The notes: generated from the sequence alone by a model not told the origin. A stretch of DNA of 64,000 bases from DATKDP01 sp035546335 (GCA_035546335.1 DATKDP010000002.1:28391-92390), one strand, 5' to 3'. Positions 8,655 to 17,951 are shown, counted from the stretch's first letter. A program made the numbers and translations.

Positions 8655-10304
8655 ATGGCAGGTACGAGATTCATTCCGGCGCTGACAGCGCTTCTCTTCG
8701 GTGCGGCCTGCGCCACCGGTCCCGTGGTCACCTCCCGACCGGCGTCGACCGCTCCTTCTTCCGCTGCGCAGCCGTCGATCGTGACGCTGGCGAGTCCATC
8801 GCCGCTGATCGAGGTCAAGATGATGGTGAAGGCCGGCTCGATCGCCGATCCCGAAGGGAAGGAAGGGCTCGCGGCCCTGGTGGCCGGTGCGATTCTGCAG
8901 GGTGGATTCGGCGATCCGGGGAATCCGGTCACCAAGGAGGAACTGGCCGAGATCACGCAGGCGTGGGGCCAGGGGGCGCTTCCGTCGGTGCTGACTTCGT
9001 CACAGACGACGACATTCAACTTCACGATTCCGCGAGACGTTCTCCCCGACTATCTGGCGCGAGTCATGGATCCGATGCTGAATCGACCGCTGTTCAGCGA
9101 GTCGGAGATCGACCGGCTGAAGAACGAAGCGGCGACTCAGATCAACGCAGCGCGTTTCGTCGATCTCGAGAGTCTCGGCCTTGCCGTGATCGACCAGTAC
9201 ATCCTCGCGGGCACGCGGTTCGAGCACCAGCCGTTCGGAACGGAGCTCTCGGTGCCGGGCATCACCCGCGACGACGTCGTCCGCTTCCATCGCGATTTCT
9301 ACCGCGCCGGCAACATCATTCTCGGAATCTCTTCCGAGGATCCGGCAGTCGTCGAGCCGATCGCCCGCGTCGTCCGGCGGATCAACTCCGATGTGACCAC
9401 ACCGATTCCCTCGATCGACGCCGGACGGGTGGTTGAGATTCGAGGACGGGAAGCGGTGATCATCGAGGAGCCAAATGCTCCTGCAGCTTCGCTTCACCTC
9501 GGGTTTCCGCTGCCGATCAACCGGACGAGTCCCGACTTCTGGCCGCTTTACGTCGCCAACGTCTGGCTCGGCACGCATCGCGATTCCTTCGGCCGGCTCT
9601 ACCAGGCGATTCGCGAGGAGCGAGGGTACAACTACGGCAACTATTCGTACATCGAACATCTGGTCGGGAGGCCGCGGTTTCTCTTCCCACCGTTCAACAC
9701 GCCACGTGACACTCAGCACTTTTCGATCTGGATCCGTCCCGTTGCTCACGAATTCGCCTATCCCCTCCTGAAGGCCGCGACGTGGGAGCTCGACCGTCTC
9801 GTTCGCGAAGGACTGACGGATGAGCAGGTGATCGCGGCAAAGAACAAGGCAAGGGTTCTCTATGTCAATCTCGCCGAGACGCTCGACCGGTTGCTCGCTG
9901 CGAAGATCGACGACGCGTTCTACGGCATGACCCCGGGCTATCTCGAAGGCTACCTGGAACGGATCGATGCCGTAACCGCCGACCAGGTGCGCGAGGCGGT
10001 TCGGAAGGCTCTTCAGACCACGAACATCAGATACCTCGTCGTCACCGACTCCGCGCACGCGCCAGGTCTCGCGCAGCAGATTCGCGAGAACCAGCCCTCG
10101 TGGGGAAAGGAGCTCGCCGACTATCAGATCGACCGGGTGACCCTTCCCGACGGCCGCATCGTCTGGCAGGTTTCCGAGGATCGCCTGGAGACGATCCGGC
10201 TCGATGCCGTCTGGGCGAACTATCCGCTCGACATCCGGCGTGTCGAGATCATCCCCGTGGCCGCGGTTTTTCGCGAAGGGCGTCTCTTCGGTCCCGCAAA
10301 GTGA
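8655..10304 (+). CDS. exported M16 family protein lacking the zinc motif (non-catalytic partner)
   Basis: A 549-residue M16 fold protein. The N-terminus MAGTRFIPALTALLFGAACATG looks like a lipoprotein signal with Cys19. At the place of HxxEH the sequence is GLAALVAGAILQGG, so neither zinc histidine nor the catalytic Glu is present. The remaining M16 blocks are intact (the PFGTELSVPGITRDDVVRFHRDFYRAGN region and a C-terminal domain with RYLVVTDSA). Such glycine-rich or inactive partners pair with a catalytic M16 subunit. The ATG at 8655 follows CTGGAGA. It converges with the next gene, 15 bases away. Confidence 0.9.
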   Translation: MAGTRFIPALTALLFGAACATGPVVTSRPASTAPSSAAQPSIVTLASPSPLIEVKMMVKAGSIADPEGKEGLAALVAGAILQGGFGDPGNPVTKEELAEITQAWGQGALPSVLTSSQTTTFNFTIPRDVLPDYLARVMDPMLNRPLFSESEIDRLKNEAATQINAARFVDLESLGLAVIDQYILAGTRFEHQPFGTELSVPGITRDDVVRFHRDFYRAGNIILGISSEDPAVVEPIARVVRRINSDVTTPIPSIDAGRVVEIRGREAVIIEEPNAPAASLHLGFPLPINRTSPDFWPLYVANVWLGTHRDSFGRLYQAIREERGYNYGNYSYIEHLVGRPRFLFPPFNTPRDTQHFSIWIRPVAHEFAYPLLKAATWELDRLVREGLTDEQVIAAKNKARVLYVNLAETLDRLLAAKIDDAFYGMTPGYLEGYLERIDAVTADQVREAVRKALQTTNIRYLVVTDSAHAPGLAQQIRENQPSWGKELADYQIDRVTLPDGRIVWQVSEDRLETIRLDAVWANYPLDIRRVEIIPVAAVFREGRLFGPAK

Positions 10305-10319
10305 TGGGACCCCAAAGAA

Positions 10320-11201
10320 TCATTCCGCGAGCGTCAGCGGTGGTCCTGCGGGAGGCCGATCGCCGACGCCATCTTCCCTTCTCCAATCGTCGCGCTGGCG
10401 GACGAACGGAAGCGCGAGAATCCTTCCGATGGTCACATCGCGCGGATCGAGATACGCCGGAACGCCGATGGTGATCGAGTCGTGCGGAACGTCGAGACGC
10501 ATCGTACGATGCAGATAGTCCCACCACGAGAGAATGCTCGACCAGTTGCTGTTCGTCTCGTTTCTCACCGCGGAGTGATGGATTCCGTGCATGCGCGGCG
10601 TGACGATGAAGCGGACCAGCCATCGCTCGAGGCTCACCGGCAGCCGCAGGTTGGAGTGATGGAAGAGAATCGATACGAAGAGGATCGTCTGCCAGACCCA
10701 GACCGAGAACGGATCGGCTCCGATCACGATGATCTGGATCGTGCGGTAGCCCACCGACAGCACCAGCTCGCCGAAGTGAAAACGGAGTGCCGTCGACGCA
10801 TCGAGATCGCGATCGACGTGATGCACGAGGTGAAAGCGCCAGAGGAACGGGACGACGTGGCTCGCCCAGTGCCAGATCCAGAGGGTGTAGTCGAACAGCA
10901 CGATCGCGATCGCGATCTCGACGGAGTGTGGCAGCTCGATCAGGTTCAGCAGTCCGATACGCCGCTCCGCTGCCCACTGCGCCGCCGGGATCAGAAGCGG
11001 CGCCTGCAGAAACGTGAGAACAGCGAGCGAGATCCCGCCCGTGGTCAGATTGCGTACGATGCGCTGGAACTTCGGTTCGACGCTTCCCCGCAGCGGCCGA
11101 ATCGTCTCGGAGATCAGTGCGATGAGAAATGTCCCGCCGACCACCGCTGTCGAGATCAGGCGTTGGGCGAGCACTGTGATCGGTGTGGCGTCGGGCAGCA
11201 T
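10320..11201 (-). CDS. fatty acid hydroxylase / sterol desaturase superfamily membrane protein
   Basis: A 293-residue integral membrane di-iron oxygenase candidate. The eight-histidine signature is visible in order: HWASH, then HLVHH (residues about 127-131), then HHSN and HGIHHS. Hydrophobic segments lie around residues 10-30, 55-75, 92-110 and 155-180. Substrates in the family range from sterols and carotenoids to fatty acids and ether lipids, and none is indicated here. It starts 15 bases downstream of the HAD phosphatase gene and shares its direction, so the two are likely an operon. Confidence 0.9.
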   Translation of the reverse strand: MLPDATPITVLAQRLISTAVVGGTFLIALISETIRPLRGSVEPKFQRIVRNLTTGGISLAVLTFLQAPLLIPAAQWAAERRIGLLNLIELPHSVEIAIAIVLFDYTLWIWHWASHVVPFLWRFHLVHHVDRDLDASTALRFHFGELVLSVGYRTIQIIVIGADPFSVWVWQTILFVSILFHHSNLRLPVSLERWLVRFIVTPRMHGIHHSAVRNETNSNWSSILSWWDYLHRTMRLDVPHDSITIGVPAYLDPRDVTIGRILALPFVRQRDDWRREDGVGDRPPAGPPLTLAE

Positions 11202-11216
11202 GCTCTCCTCCGAACT

Positions 11217-11900
11217 TCATCCGCCGTGGTGGTGGATCAGTGTCGCGAGCTCGCAGTCGACCAGAGCACCGATCCGATCGACCGTGAGGTCGGGCGCCGG
11301 GTAGCTCGCCACCTTCGGGTCGTGTGCGTAGTGTCCCTGCCGCGGGAACACGGTGGTCACCCGATCGCCCCAAACGTTCTTGACCTCCGTCAGGATTCGG
11401 ACTTTGTCATCGATCAATACGTAGTGCCGTGCTGGAAAGCGCGCCTCGACGTCGTCCAGCTCCTGCTCTTTGTGGATGTAGATGAGGACGCGACGTTCGA
11501 CGGCATCGAAGAGCCCTGATCGCTCGACCTTGCGCGGCTGGAAGACGACGTCGCCGTCGGAGAGAATGACCGTCGGTCCCCACGCGGCGAGGTGGTCGAG
11601 GACATCGAGCGAGCCGGGGAAAAGGCGATTCGCGAAGGGGTAGTCGACGAGGTAGGAAGAGAGGCGAAGTACGGCGGGATCGCGATGGTTCTCGAGGCGA
11701 TAGCGCTGGAGGGCGCCAAGATAATCGGCGTAACCGAGCTCGGCGCGCAGCTCCTCGAAAATCGCCCAGTAACGCTCTTCGCACTTCGCTCCGACGGTGC
11801 GCAGGAGAAACCGGCGCAGGTCGGCGGTGACGCGGTCGTTATCCAGCAGCGTGTTGTCGACGTCGAGCAGGAATACGACATCCGATTCGTTCATCGTCAT
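11217..11900 (-). CDS. HAD family hydrolase
   Basis: A 227-residue haloacid-dehalogenase-fold protein. Motif I is LLDVDNTLLDND (nucleophile Asp plus the acid/base Asp two residues on), motif II is the serine in VILSDGD, and motif IV acidic residues occur in YVLIDDK. A helical cap fills the gap between motifs I and II (about residues 25-100). GGGAGG is well placed before the ATG at 11900; a second ATG lies two codons later. A phosphatase acting on a small sugar phosphate or nucleotide is the likely activity. It is first in a two-gene unit with the hydroxylase-like gene. Confidence 0.88.
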   Translation of the reverse strand: MTMNESDVVFLLDVDNTLLDNDRVTADLRRFLLRTVGAKCEERYWAIFEELRAELGYADYLGALQRYRLENHRDPAVLRLSSYLVDYPFANRLFPGSLDVLDHLAAWGPTVILSDGDVVFQPRKVERSGLFDAVERRVLIYIHKEQELDDVEARFPARHYVLIDDKVRILTEVKNVWGDRVTTVFPRQGHYAHDPKVASYPAPDLTVDRIGALVDCELATLIHHHGG

Positions 11901-12046
11901 TCGCCAGGGCCTCCCTCAGGTTGACGCATTCCCGTCGATGATATCCGACGAGCCGCCGGGAAGGTCTGAAGGGCGAAGCTGTTCGCCTGAGTCGGGGCTG
12001 GAATGATGCGGCCCGTATCGTGGTATATCCTCCCTAGAGGAGTCCG

Positions 12047-12607
12047 ATGAAGATCCAGCGCAATGATCCCTGTTCGTGCGGTAGCGGCAAGAAATACAAA
12101 CACTGCTGTATGAACAAGGAAGCGGAGCGGCGCGATCTGCGAACCAAGGCGATCCTCGTGGTAATCGGGCTCGTTGTGCTCGCCGGAGGGCTCGCGATGC
12201 TGCGGGAGTCGCAGGCCGAGCCGGGTGTTGCCGCCTCGTCCGTTGCAGCTCCGGCCGGCAGGGCCCCCGCCGCTTCGTCTCCCCCTCCCGGGCCCGCACC
12301 TGCCGGGAAGGTCTGGTCACCGGAGCACGGTCACTGGCACGATGCAGCATCGACTCCTCGAGCTTCGGTCCAGCTCGCTCCACCGTCCGCTGCGCAAGGA
12401 TCCTCCACGCCGCCGCCGGGTCCGGCGCCTCCGGGCAAAGTCTGGTCTGCCCAGCACGGCCACTGGCATGACGCCTCCCCAGGCGTGGCTGCGGCACCGA
12501 TGTCGTCGCCGCCTCGTCCTGTCGCGACGTCAGCGCCGCCTGGCCCTGCACCTCCGGGCAAAGTATGGTCCGCCGAGCACGGGCACTGGCATGACGTGCC
12601 CAAGTGA
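12047..12607 (+). CDS. SEC-C motif membrane protein with triple C-terminal GKVWS-HGHWHD repeat
   Basis: A 186-residue protein in three parts. Residues 4-24 are a SEC-C zinc motif (NDPCSCGSGKKYKHCC), the metal-binding tail also found in SecA. Residues about 36-54 form one membrane helix. After it come three spaced copies of PPGPAPxGKVWS followed by EHGHWHD or QHGHWHD, separated by Ala/Ser/Pro-rich linkers. The repeats have paired histidines and could bind metal; that is inference. Topology predicts the SEC-C end in the cytoplasm and the repeats outside. GAGGAG precedes the ATG. No family beyond SEC-C is recognised. Confidence 0.85.
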   Translation: MKIQRNDPCSCGSGKKYKHCCMNKEAERRDLRTKAILVVIGLVVLAGGLAMLRESQAEPGVAASSVAAPAGRAPAASSPPPGPAPAGKVWSPEHGHWHDAASTPRASVQLAPPSAAQGSSTPPPGPAPPGKVWSAQHGHWHDASPGVAAAPMSSPPRPVATSAPPGPAPPGKVWSAEHGHWHDVPK

Positions 12608-12638
12608 GAGGCGAAGCTCTGAGGCGAAGCTCTGAGGG

Positions 12639-14522
12639 TCAGCCTGTGGAACGCCTGCCATCGTGCAGGCGAGTGCGGAGGTCGCGCAGCAGCTCGCCGG
12701 CTTCATACGGTTTCTGACGGAAAATCGTACGTCCGTCTTCGATGAGCGCCCGGATTCGCTCATGCCCGCCATAGCCGGTCGACAGAACGATCAGGACGTC
12801 CTCGAGACGCCTGCGAATCTCTCCATGAACCTCATCTCCGCTCATCTCCGGCATCCCCAGGTCGAGAATGATGGCGTCGGGGCGCAGGCCCTCATCGAGC
12901 ATCGCCAGCGCTTCCCTTCCACTCGACGCGACCTTCACGCTCGCTCCCGCTGACTCGAAGAACATGGCCAGGCCCTCGGCGACGGACACTTCGTCGTCGA
13001 TGATGAGAATGGAGAGTCCTTCGGCCTGCAGCCGCGATCCCTGCTGTTGCATGGCCGCGGGGCGTTGCATGCTACGTGGAAGGAGGAGTTGGAAGCTGGT
13101 TCCCGATCCTGGAGTGGAGTCGACATGGATCGATCCGCCGTGCCGCGCCACGGTCTGGTAGACGACCGAGAGTCCGAGCCCGCTTCCCTGATTGATCGGT
13201 TTGGTCGAGAAAAAGGGATCGTAGATACGGGCGAGCACGTCACGAGTCATGCCGCAGCCGCTGTCGCGAATCGCGAGGACGACCCATTGGTCTCGCTCCT
13301 TCTGCCAGCGGATCGCTTCTGCCTGTGTGAGCAGGCGGGTCTCGAAGCTCAACACGCCGCCTTCGGGCATCGCGTCGCGGGCGTTGAGCACGAGATTGAT
13401 GACGGCAGGAGAGAGCAGGCCGGCATCGCCGGTGACGAAGCAATCCTCGGCGCCACGCTCGATCTTGACGATGATGGATTCGGGAATCGATGGACGGATC
13501 GTTCGGATCTGATCGTCGAGAAACGCAGCGAGGTCGAGTGTGGTGACGTTCGGCTCACGCGGCTGCGCGAACTCGAGCAGTCGGCGCGTCCCCTCTCTTG
13601 CACGCATGACCGAGGCGCGGATCTGTGCCGAGGCTCGCGCCACGACCGCGTCATCGGGAAGATGTCTGCGGAGAACTTCGGCCCACGGGAGAGCGAGCAT
13701 CATCGTGTTGTTGAAGTCGTGAGCGATTCCGGTCGCCATCCTGCCGAGCGAGTCGAGCTTCTGGGCCTGCGCCAGGGAGCGCTCCAGCTCGGCGGATTTC
13801 CGCACTGCGTCTTCCGCCCGGGTCTTCTCGATCTCGAGCCGGGCGGATTGATTCTCGAGCCGGTGGATCAGCGTCCTTGCGAGCAGAACCGCCTCCTGGA
13901 ACCGATCACGGCGCCGCTCGACCTGACGTGCCACGAGGGAAAGATAGACACAAGCGGAATAGATCAGCGCACATTTCGCAATCGCTGATGGGACATCGAC
14001 TGTCCTGCCGTCGATCAGAGTCACCCAGAGAATCATGCCGCCGTACGCCAGCACCGACATGTGCGTCAGGATGATCGCCCGACGGAACGTCGTCGGAATC
14101 TGATCGGCGACGCGAATGAGCATCATCGGGAAGAGCCAGCTCTGGTCTCCACCGGTTTCACGCAGAATGTAGGCCCAGAGAATGAGGTCCGCGTTGAGGA
14201 AGAAAAAGCCGAGATCGAATCGCGACGCCGGCTCGAACAGCCATCGAAGGATCAGCGTCGAAGCGACCACATAGATTGCGATCACGGCGACGAGTCGCAA
14301 CCAGCCGGTGGGAGAGAAGGAGCCGAGCACGAACAGGTTGTGAATCAGCGCGGCGACCGCGACGAAGGCGCAGCCGATCAGCCGAAGCCGCGGGATGACC
14401 GAGACGTTGACATGGCGAAGGTATGCGCGCTTCCGCCGGTCGCCTTCCTCGGACGAAACGCCGAGCTGGAGCTCAGAATGGGCGGCGACCGATTCCGGCT
14501 CGACTCGACTCTCTTTGGGCAT
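12639..14522 (-). CDS. hybrid sensor histidine kinase with C-terminal receiver domain
   Basis: About 627 residues. Five or six hydrophobic segments between residues about 45 and 200 form a membrane sensor with no obvious periplasmic domain. A short coiled coil follows, then the phosphoacceptor box GIAHDFNN (His268), the N box (NLVLNARDAMPEGG), the G boxes (RDSGCGM, GSGLGLSVVYQTVARHGG) and a response-regulator receiver with DD and LDLGMPEMSG near the C-terminus. The HDFNN box and fused receiver are typical of NtrB-like hybrid kinases. The ATG at 14522 is preferred; the frame stays open further upstream to 14687 without motifs. No cognate regulator gene is adjacent. The region up to 14740 is a divergent promoter area. 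Confidence 0.9.
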   Translation of the reverse strand: MPKESRVEPESVAAHSELQLGVSSEEGDRRKRAYLRHVNVSVIPRLRLIGCAFVAVAALIHNLFVLGSFSPTGWLRLVAVIAIYVVASTLILRWLFEPASRFDLGFFFLNADLILWAYILRETGGDQSWLFPMMLIRVADQIPTTFRRAIILTHMSVLAYGGMILWVTLIDGRTVDVPSAIAKCALIYSACVYLSLVARQVERRRDRFQEAVLLARTLIHRLENQSARLEIEKTRAEDAVRKSAELERSLAQAQKLDSLGRMATGIAHDFNNTMMLALPWAEVLRRHLPDDAVVARASAQIRASVMRAREGTRRLLEFAQPREPNVTTLDLAAFLDDQIRTIRPSIPESIIVKIERGAEDCFVTGDAGLLSPAVINLVLNARDAMPEGGVLSFETRLLTQAEAIRWQKERDQWVVLAIRDSGCGMTRDVLARIYDPFFSTKPINQGSGLGLSVVYQTVARHGGSIHVDSTPGSGTSFQLLLPRSMQRPAAMQQQGSRLQAEGLSILIIDDEVSVAEGLAMFFESAGASVKVASSGREALAMLDEGLRPDAIILDLGMPEMSGDEVHGEIRRRLEDVLIVLSTGYGGHERIRALIEDGRTIFRQKPYEAGELLRDLRTRLHDGRRSTG

Positions 14523-14740
14523 TGCTGGCGCGCTCACTTCTTCCGACTGCTCAGTCGGAGCTCGGGGGGACAAAAACCAGATGGCTTCACACGCGTGATT
14601 TCGGTTGTTGGACTGGCATTCTAATCCACGAGGAGTCTGGTGGTCGTGAAATCTCGCTGGCATGCCCGGAGTTACCCCTTTTGGCATACACTATCGGGCA
14701 TAGACGAAATGTCGCCGGCGGATCAGCTCAGGAACCTCGC

Positions 14741-15658
14741 GTGACCAGAGAAGATGGCGAAGGCTCGAAGTGGGACAGCGCGCGGGAGCTGTACTTCCGT
14801 CTCGCTGCTTCCGGCCTCGTTTCGCCACGTCACTATCTCCCGTCGATGCCCGATGCCGGTTCGCTCGCGGCTCGTTCGGGACATCTCGACATCGAGATCG
14901 TGAGCCATTGCTGGAAATATCACGGCCTGCTCGCCTATCAACTCAGCTCGCTCGTGAACCATCCGCCGAAGAGCGTCTCGGTGCGAATGACCGTCTTTCA
15001 TTCACGCGAGGACGCGCCGACCGTGGAGCTGCTCGATTTTTTCTCGGCGATTCAGCTCGATGGTGTCACCTGGAACTTTCAGCCGCTGGAGACTCCGTAC
15101 CTGCTGCGCAGGGCCATCGGACGCAACCTCGCGGCGCGCGCGACGACGGCCGACTGGATCTGGTTCACCGACTGCGACGTGATCTTCCACGAAGATTGTC
15201 TCGATACATTGGCCGAGCGCCTTCAGGGCCGCCGCGATCCCCTCGTCTTTCCTCAGAAGGAGCATTGCACGGCCCTGCTGACAGGGGACGATCCGATGCT
15301 CACCGCGGCCGCGGATGCTCCGCGCGTCGTCGACATCGACGTTTCGCGATTCACTCCTCGTGTCTGCTCGGAGGCGAAGGGGCCGTTGCAGATCACGCAT
15401 GGCGACGTAGCACGAGCCTGCGGCTACTGCGAATGTCTCGATATCTACCAGAAGCCCGCCCGCCACTGGCGGAAGGCCTACGAGGACCGCGCGTTCCGAT
15501 GGCTGCTGCGCACCGAGGGCGTCGGGCTCGACATCGGAGGTGTGTACAGGATCCGTCACGCCGCGAAAGGGCGGTACGCCGATTCTCGAGAAGCCCTCGT
15601 GCGGGGCAGCATCCGGCGCGTTCGTTCGTGGATGCAGGAGCGATGGCTCGGCCGCTGA
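14741..15658 (+). CDS. glycosyltransferase, GT-A fold (family 2-like)
   Basis: A 305-residue putative glycosyltransferase. The start (HLDIEIVSHCWKYHGLLAYQLSSL) matches the first strand and helix of a GT-A domain, and WFTDCDVIFHEDCL carries a DxD-type motif (Asp-Cys-Asp) for nucleotide-sugar and metal binding. The C-terminal part (HWRKAYEDRAFRWLL) resembles the acceptor-side region. The GTG at 14741 is chosen because CAGGAA lies about eight bases upstream and the longer open frame upstream runs through the divergent kinase gene. There is no signal or membrane segment, so it acts in the cytoplasm or at the inner leaflet. The donor and acceptor are unknown. Confidence 0.8.
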   Translation: MTREDGEGSKWDSARELYFRLAASGLVSPRHYLPSMPDAGSLAARSGHLDIEIVSHCWKYHGLLAYQLSSLVNHPPKSVSVRMTVFHSREDAPTVELLDFFSAIQLDGVTWNFQPLETPYLLRRAIGRNLAARATTADWIWFTDCDVIFHEDCLDTLAERLQGRRDPLVFPQKEHCTALLTGDDPMLTAAADAPRVVDIDVSRFTPRVCSEAKGPLQITHGDVARACGYCECLDIYQKPARHWRKAYEDRAFRWLLRTEGVGLDIGGVYRIRHAAKGRYADSREALVRGSIRRVRSWMQERWLGR

Positions 15659-15699
15659 AGAAGCCGGCGGTGAAGGCATGGCGTTCGTGTCGGGAGCGT

Positions 15700-15890
15700 G
15701 AGGAGGGGAGCCCAGAAGGCTGACCGCGATCACCGTGACCGCATTGAAGACGAAGCCGGGAAGAATCTCGTAGACCTCGAACACCCCACCGCTCAGCTGC
15801 TTCCAGATGATTACCGTGACTGCTCCGATGATCATGCCCGCCAGGGCGCCGCTTCGCGTCATTCGCCTCCAGAAGGACCGCGAGCACGGA
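15700..15890 (-). pseudogene. C-terminal remnant of a PutP-like sodium/solute symporter
   Basis: The reverse strand encodes FWRRMTRSGALAGMIIGA, then VTVIIWKQLSGGVFEVYEI and LPGFVFNAVTVIAVSLLG, which match the last membrane segments of sodium/proline-type symporters. No start or upstream two thirds of the gene exists. Upstream of FWRR the family sequence continues only after a frame change (SVLAVL in another frame), so the remnant is truncated and frameshifted. It sits between the glycosyltransferase stop and a heptanucleotide repeat. Confidence 0.65.
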
Positions 15891-16006
15891 GCGAGAAGCC
15901 AGAACCAGGTGGCGGCGGAGAGCGAGGATAGCTCAGATCGCCCCTCGCGGAAAGTTGTCGGCCGTGCAGATGCGCGCTTGCGTTTTCAGCTTCGACGTAC
16001 GAGATT

Positions 16007-16062
16007 TTTCAGGTTTCAGGTTTCAGGTTTCAGGTTTCAGGTTTCAGGTTTCAGGTTTCAGG
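16007..16062 (+). repeat. tandem heptanucleotide repeat, (TTTCAGG) x 8
   Basis: Eight perfect copies of TTTCAGG run head to tail and then break off into TTCGCC. It lies about 80 bases upstream of the ada start codon, outside any gene. Perfect short tandem repeats of this size can change copy number by slippage, but no effect on ada is demonstrated. Confidence 0.95.
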
Positions 16063-16139
16063 TTCGCCTCCCTCTTTTGCGCAGTCCTGAAACATCCATG
16101 TCGCATTTTCGGTGGAAAGTCTCGATCCGACCCCCTACG

Positions 16140-17240
16140 ATGAGACTCATGACGCCGAACCTCCTTCCCGAGCGCGTGATGATGAAGGCATTGCTCGAGC
16201 GCGATGCCTCGTTCGATGGACTCTTCGTCGCGGCGGTCACGACCACCGGCATCTTCTGCAAGCCGTCGTGTCCGGCACGCAAGCCGCTGGAGCGCAACGT
16301 CCGTTTTTTTCCCTCGCCGGCGCAGGCGTCGTTCGCCGGCTACCGTCCCTGCAAGCGGTGCCGACCGCTGAGCGTCGCCGCTGCTCCCGAATGGGTCGAA
16401 CGACTTTTTCGCGAGATCGAAGCGAGGGAGGACAAGCGGATCCGCGATTCGGAGCTGCGCCGGATGGGAATCGATCCCGCCCGGGCGCGCCGGTTCTTTC
16501 AGAAGCACTACGGCCTGACGTTTCAGGCATACGTTCGAGCTCGCCGGCTGGGCTCCGCGCTCGCTCGGATCCGCAGCGGCGAACCGCTCGAGGAGGTCGT
16601 CTTCGCCAGCGGGTACGAATCGCACAGCGGATTCCGCGACGCATTCTCGAGAACGTTCGGCAAGCCGCCCGGTCGCAGCCGCTCCACCGACTGTGTCGTC
16701 ACCTCGCTCCTCGACACGCCTCTCGGCCCGATGCTCGCCGGCGCGACCACCGCCGGCGTCTGCCTTCTCGAGTTCAGTGACCGGAGAATGCTGGAGTTTC
16801 AGCTGCGCACCATTCGTCGCCTCTGTTTATGTGCGATCGTTCCGGGGAGCAACCGCTGGATCGAGCAGATGAACCGCGAGCTGGGAGAGTACTTCGCCGG
16901 CATGCGCCGCCGGTTCGATGTTGCTCTGGTCACGCCCGGGACCTCGTTTCAGCAGCGCGTCTGGACGGCGGTTCGCGCCGTCCCCTTCGGCGAGACGCGG
17001 ACCTATGAAGACATCGCGCAGGAGATCGGAGAGCCGTCCGCCGTACGAGCGGCCGGCCATGCCAACGGGCTGAACCGGATCGCGATTCTGATTCCGTGTC
17101 ACCGGCTCGTCCGCAAAGATGGAACACTGGGCGGCTACGGCGGAGGGCTGTGGAGAAAGCGGCGCCTGCTCGATCTGGAGGAGGGCGCCGTGGGCGCGCT
17201 GTCCGTCGGCGCATCAAAGCTCCGAACCGCTCATCAGTAG
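16140..17240 (+). CDS. ada: bifunctional Ada: methylphosphotriester/O6-alkylguanine transferase and AraC-type regulator
   Basis: The adaptive-response protein repairs alkylated DNA and, once methylated, activates its own regulon. Three parts are visible: an Ada zinc domain with Cys40, Cys44, Cys71 and Cys74 (GIFCKPSCPARK, YRPCKRCRP), whose Cys40 is the methyl acceptor; an AraC helix-turn-helix domain (about residues 95-180, RRFFQKHYGLTFQAYVRARRL); and an MGMT domain ending in IPCHRLVRKDG with acceptor Cys320. The length (366) matches E. coli Ada (354). In-frame ATGs at 16098, 16140 and 16149 are possible starts; none has a strong ribosome site. A second protein with an Ada-type zinc domain is encoded at 42418-43314. 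Confidence 0.94.
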   Translation: MRLMTPNLLPERVMMKALLERDASFDGLFVAAVTTTGIFCKPSCPARKPLERNVRFFPSPAQASFAGYRPCKRCRPLSVAAAPEWVERLFREIEAREDKRIRDSELRRMGIDPARARRFFQKHYGLTFQAYVRARRLGSALARIRSGEPLEEVVFASGYESHSGFRDAFSRTFGKPPGRSRSTDCVVTSLLDTPLGPMLAGATTAGVCLLEFSDRRMLEFQLRTIRRLCLCAIVPGSNRWIEQMNRELGEYFAGMRRRFDVALVTPGTSFQQRVWTAVRAVPFGETRTYEDIAQEIGEPSAVRAAGHANGLNRIAILIPCHRLVRKDGTLGGYGGGLWRKRRLLDLEEGAVGALSVGASKLRTAHQ

Positions 17241-17491
17241 GGTCGCCGTACATGGACATTCCGGGCCGAAGCGCGTATGGTGGAGCCAGGTCGAGGAATC
17301 TTCTTCGCCTCTTCAGTCATCTGAACTAAGTCAGATCCTCTGGACTCACTCCTCTTAGCCTCCTGGTCTCTCCGGGCCTTCGTTGTGCCATTTGCGGCAG
17401 CACCGGGAGAACGGCCGGCATGACCGGTCAGGAGCGCACACGAGAGGACGATCGATGCGGCCGCTCTCGTACTCGCTGGAAGGAGACGCTC

Positions 17492-17932
17492 ATGGTCGCG
17501 TGGTTGACGATTCTGGCTTTTGTCGTCGTTGCATTGCTGGGATGGAATCTCTATCGCCGCTTCGGCACCGACAGCATCGACGGATTCAACGAGCGACGGC
17601 GCGCGACATCGCTTCTCGTGGGTCGTGGAGAGCTCATCGACGGAAACCGGCATCTCGATGTCGCGCTCGCGGTGACCGGAACGACGCTCTTCTACGAGAA
17701 CTCCGACATGCAGGCTTCCATCGATCTCGAATGGGTGCACGAGATCGAATACGACACCGAGCTCGCCACCGGTCGGGCGATCGACGAGGGCAGAGTCCTG
17801 CGGCTGCGCTCGCGCAGCCAGACGCTCGAGCTCGTGCTGCCGAACGACGTCGTTTCACGCTGGTACGCAATTCTGCCTCCGCGCCGCTCTCTCGACACGC
17901 GGCTCGATGCGACGGTGGCAAGCACGGCATGA
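17492..17932 (+). CDS. hypothetical single-span membrane protein
   Basis: A 146-residue protein of unknown function. GAAGGAGA sits six bases before the ATG at 17492, which decides the start over the open frame from 17420. Residues about 4-21 (WLTILAFVVVALLGWNLYRRF) form one membrane helix, followed by a charged cytoplasmic domain of mixed strand and helix character (RLRSRSQTLELVLPNDVVSRWYAIL, in part). It shows no known motif. A copy of repeat D follows the stop by about 20 bases. The 250 bases upstream, back to ada, show nothing recognisable. Confidence 0.7.
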   Translation: MVAWLTILAFVVVALLGWNLYRRFGTDSIDGFNERRRATSLLVGRGELIDGNRHLDVALAVTGTTLFYENSDMQASIDLEWVHEIEYDTELATGRAIDEGRVLRLRSRSQTLELVLPNDVVSRWYAILPPRRSLDTRLDATVASTA

Positions 17933-17951
17933 GCCAAGTCCTCATCCGAAA

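Noticed and set aside
13047..13988. 313-codon forward frame over the hybrid histidine kinase
   Set aside because: Antisense to a well-defined kinase; no independent coding evidence.
16007..16062. CRISPR array
   Set aside because: The units are direct heptamers with no spacers and no cas genes are present anywhere in the window.
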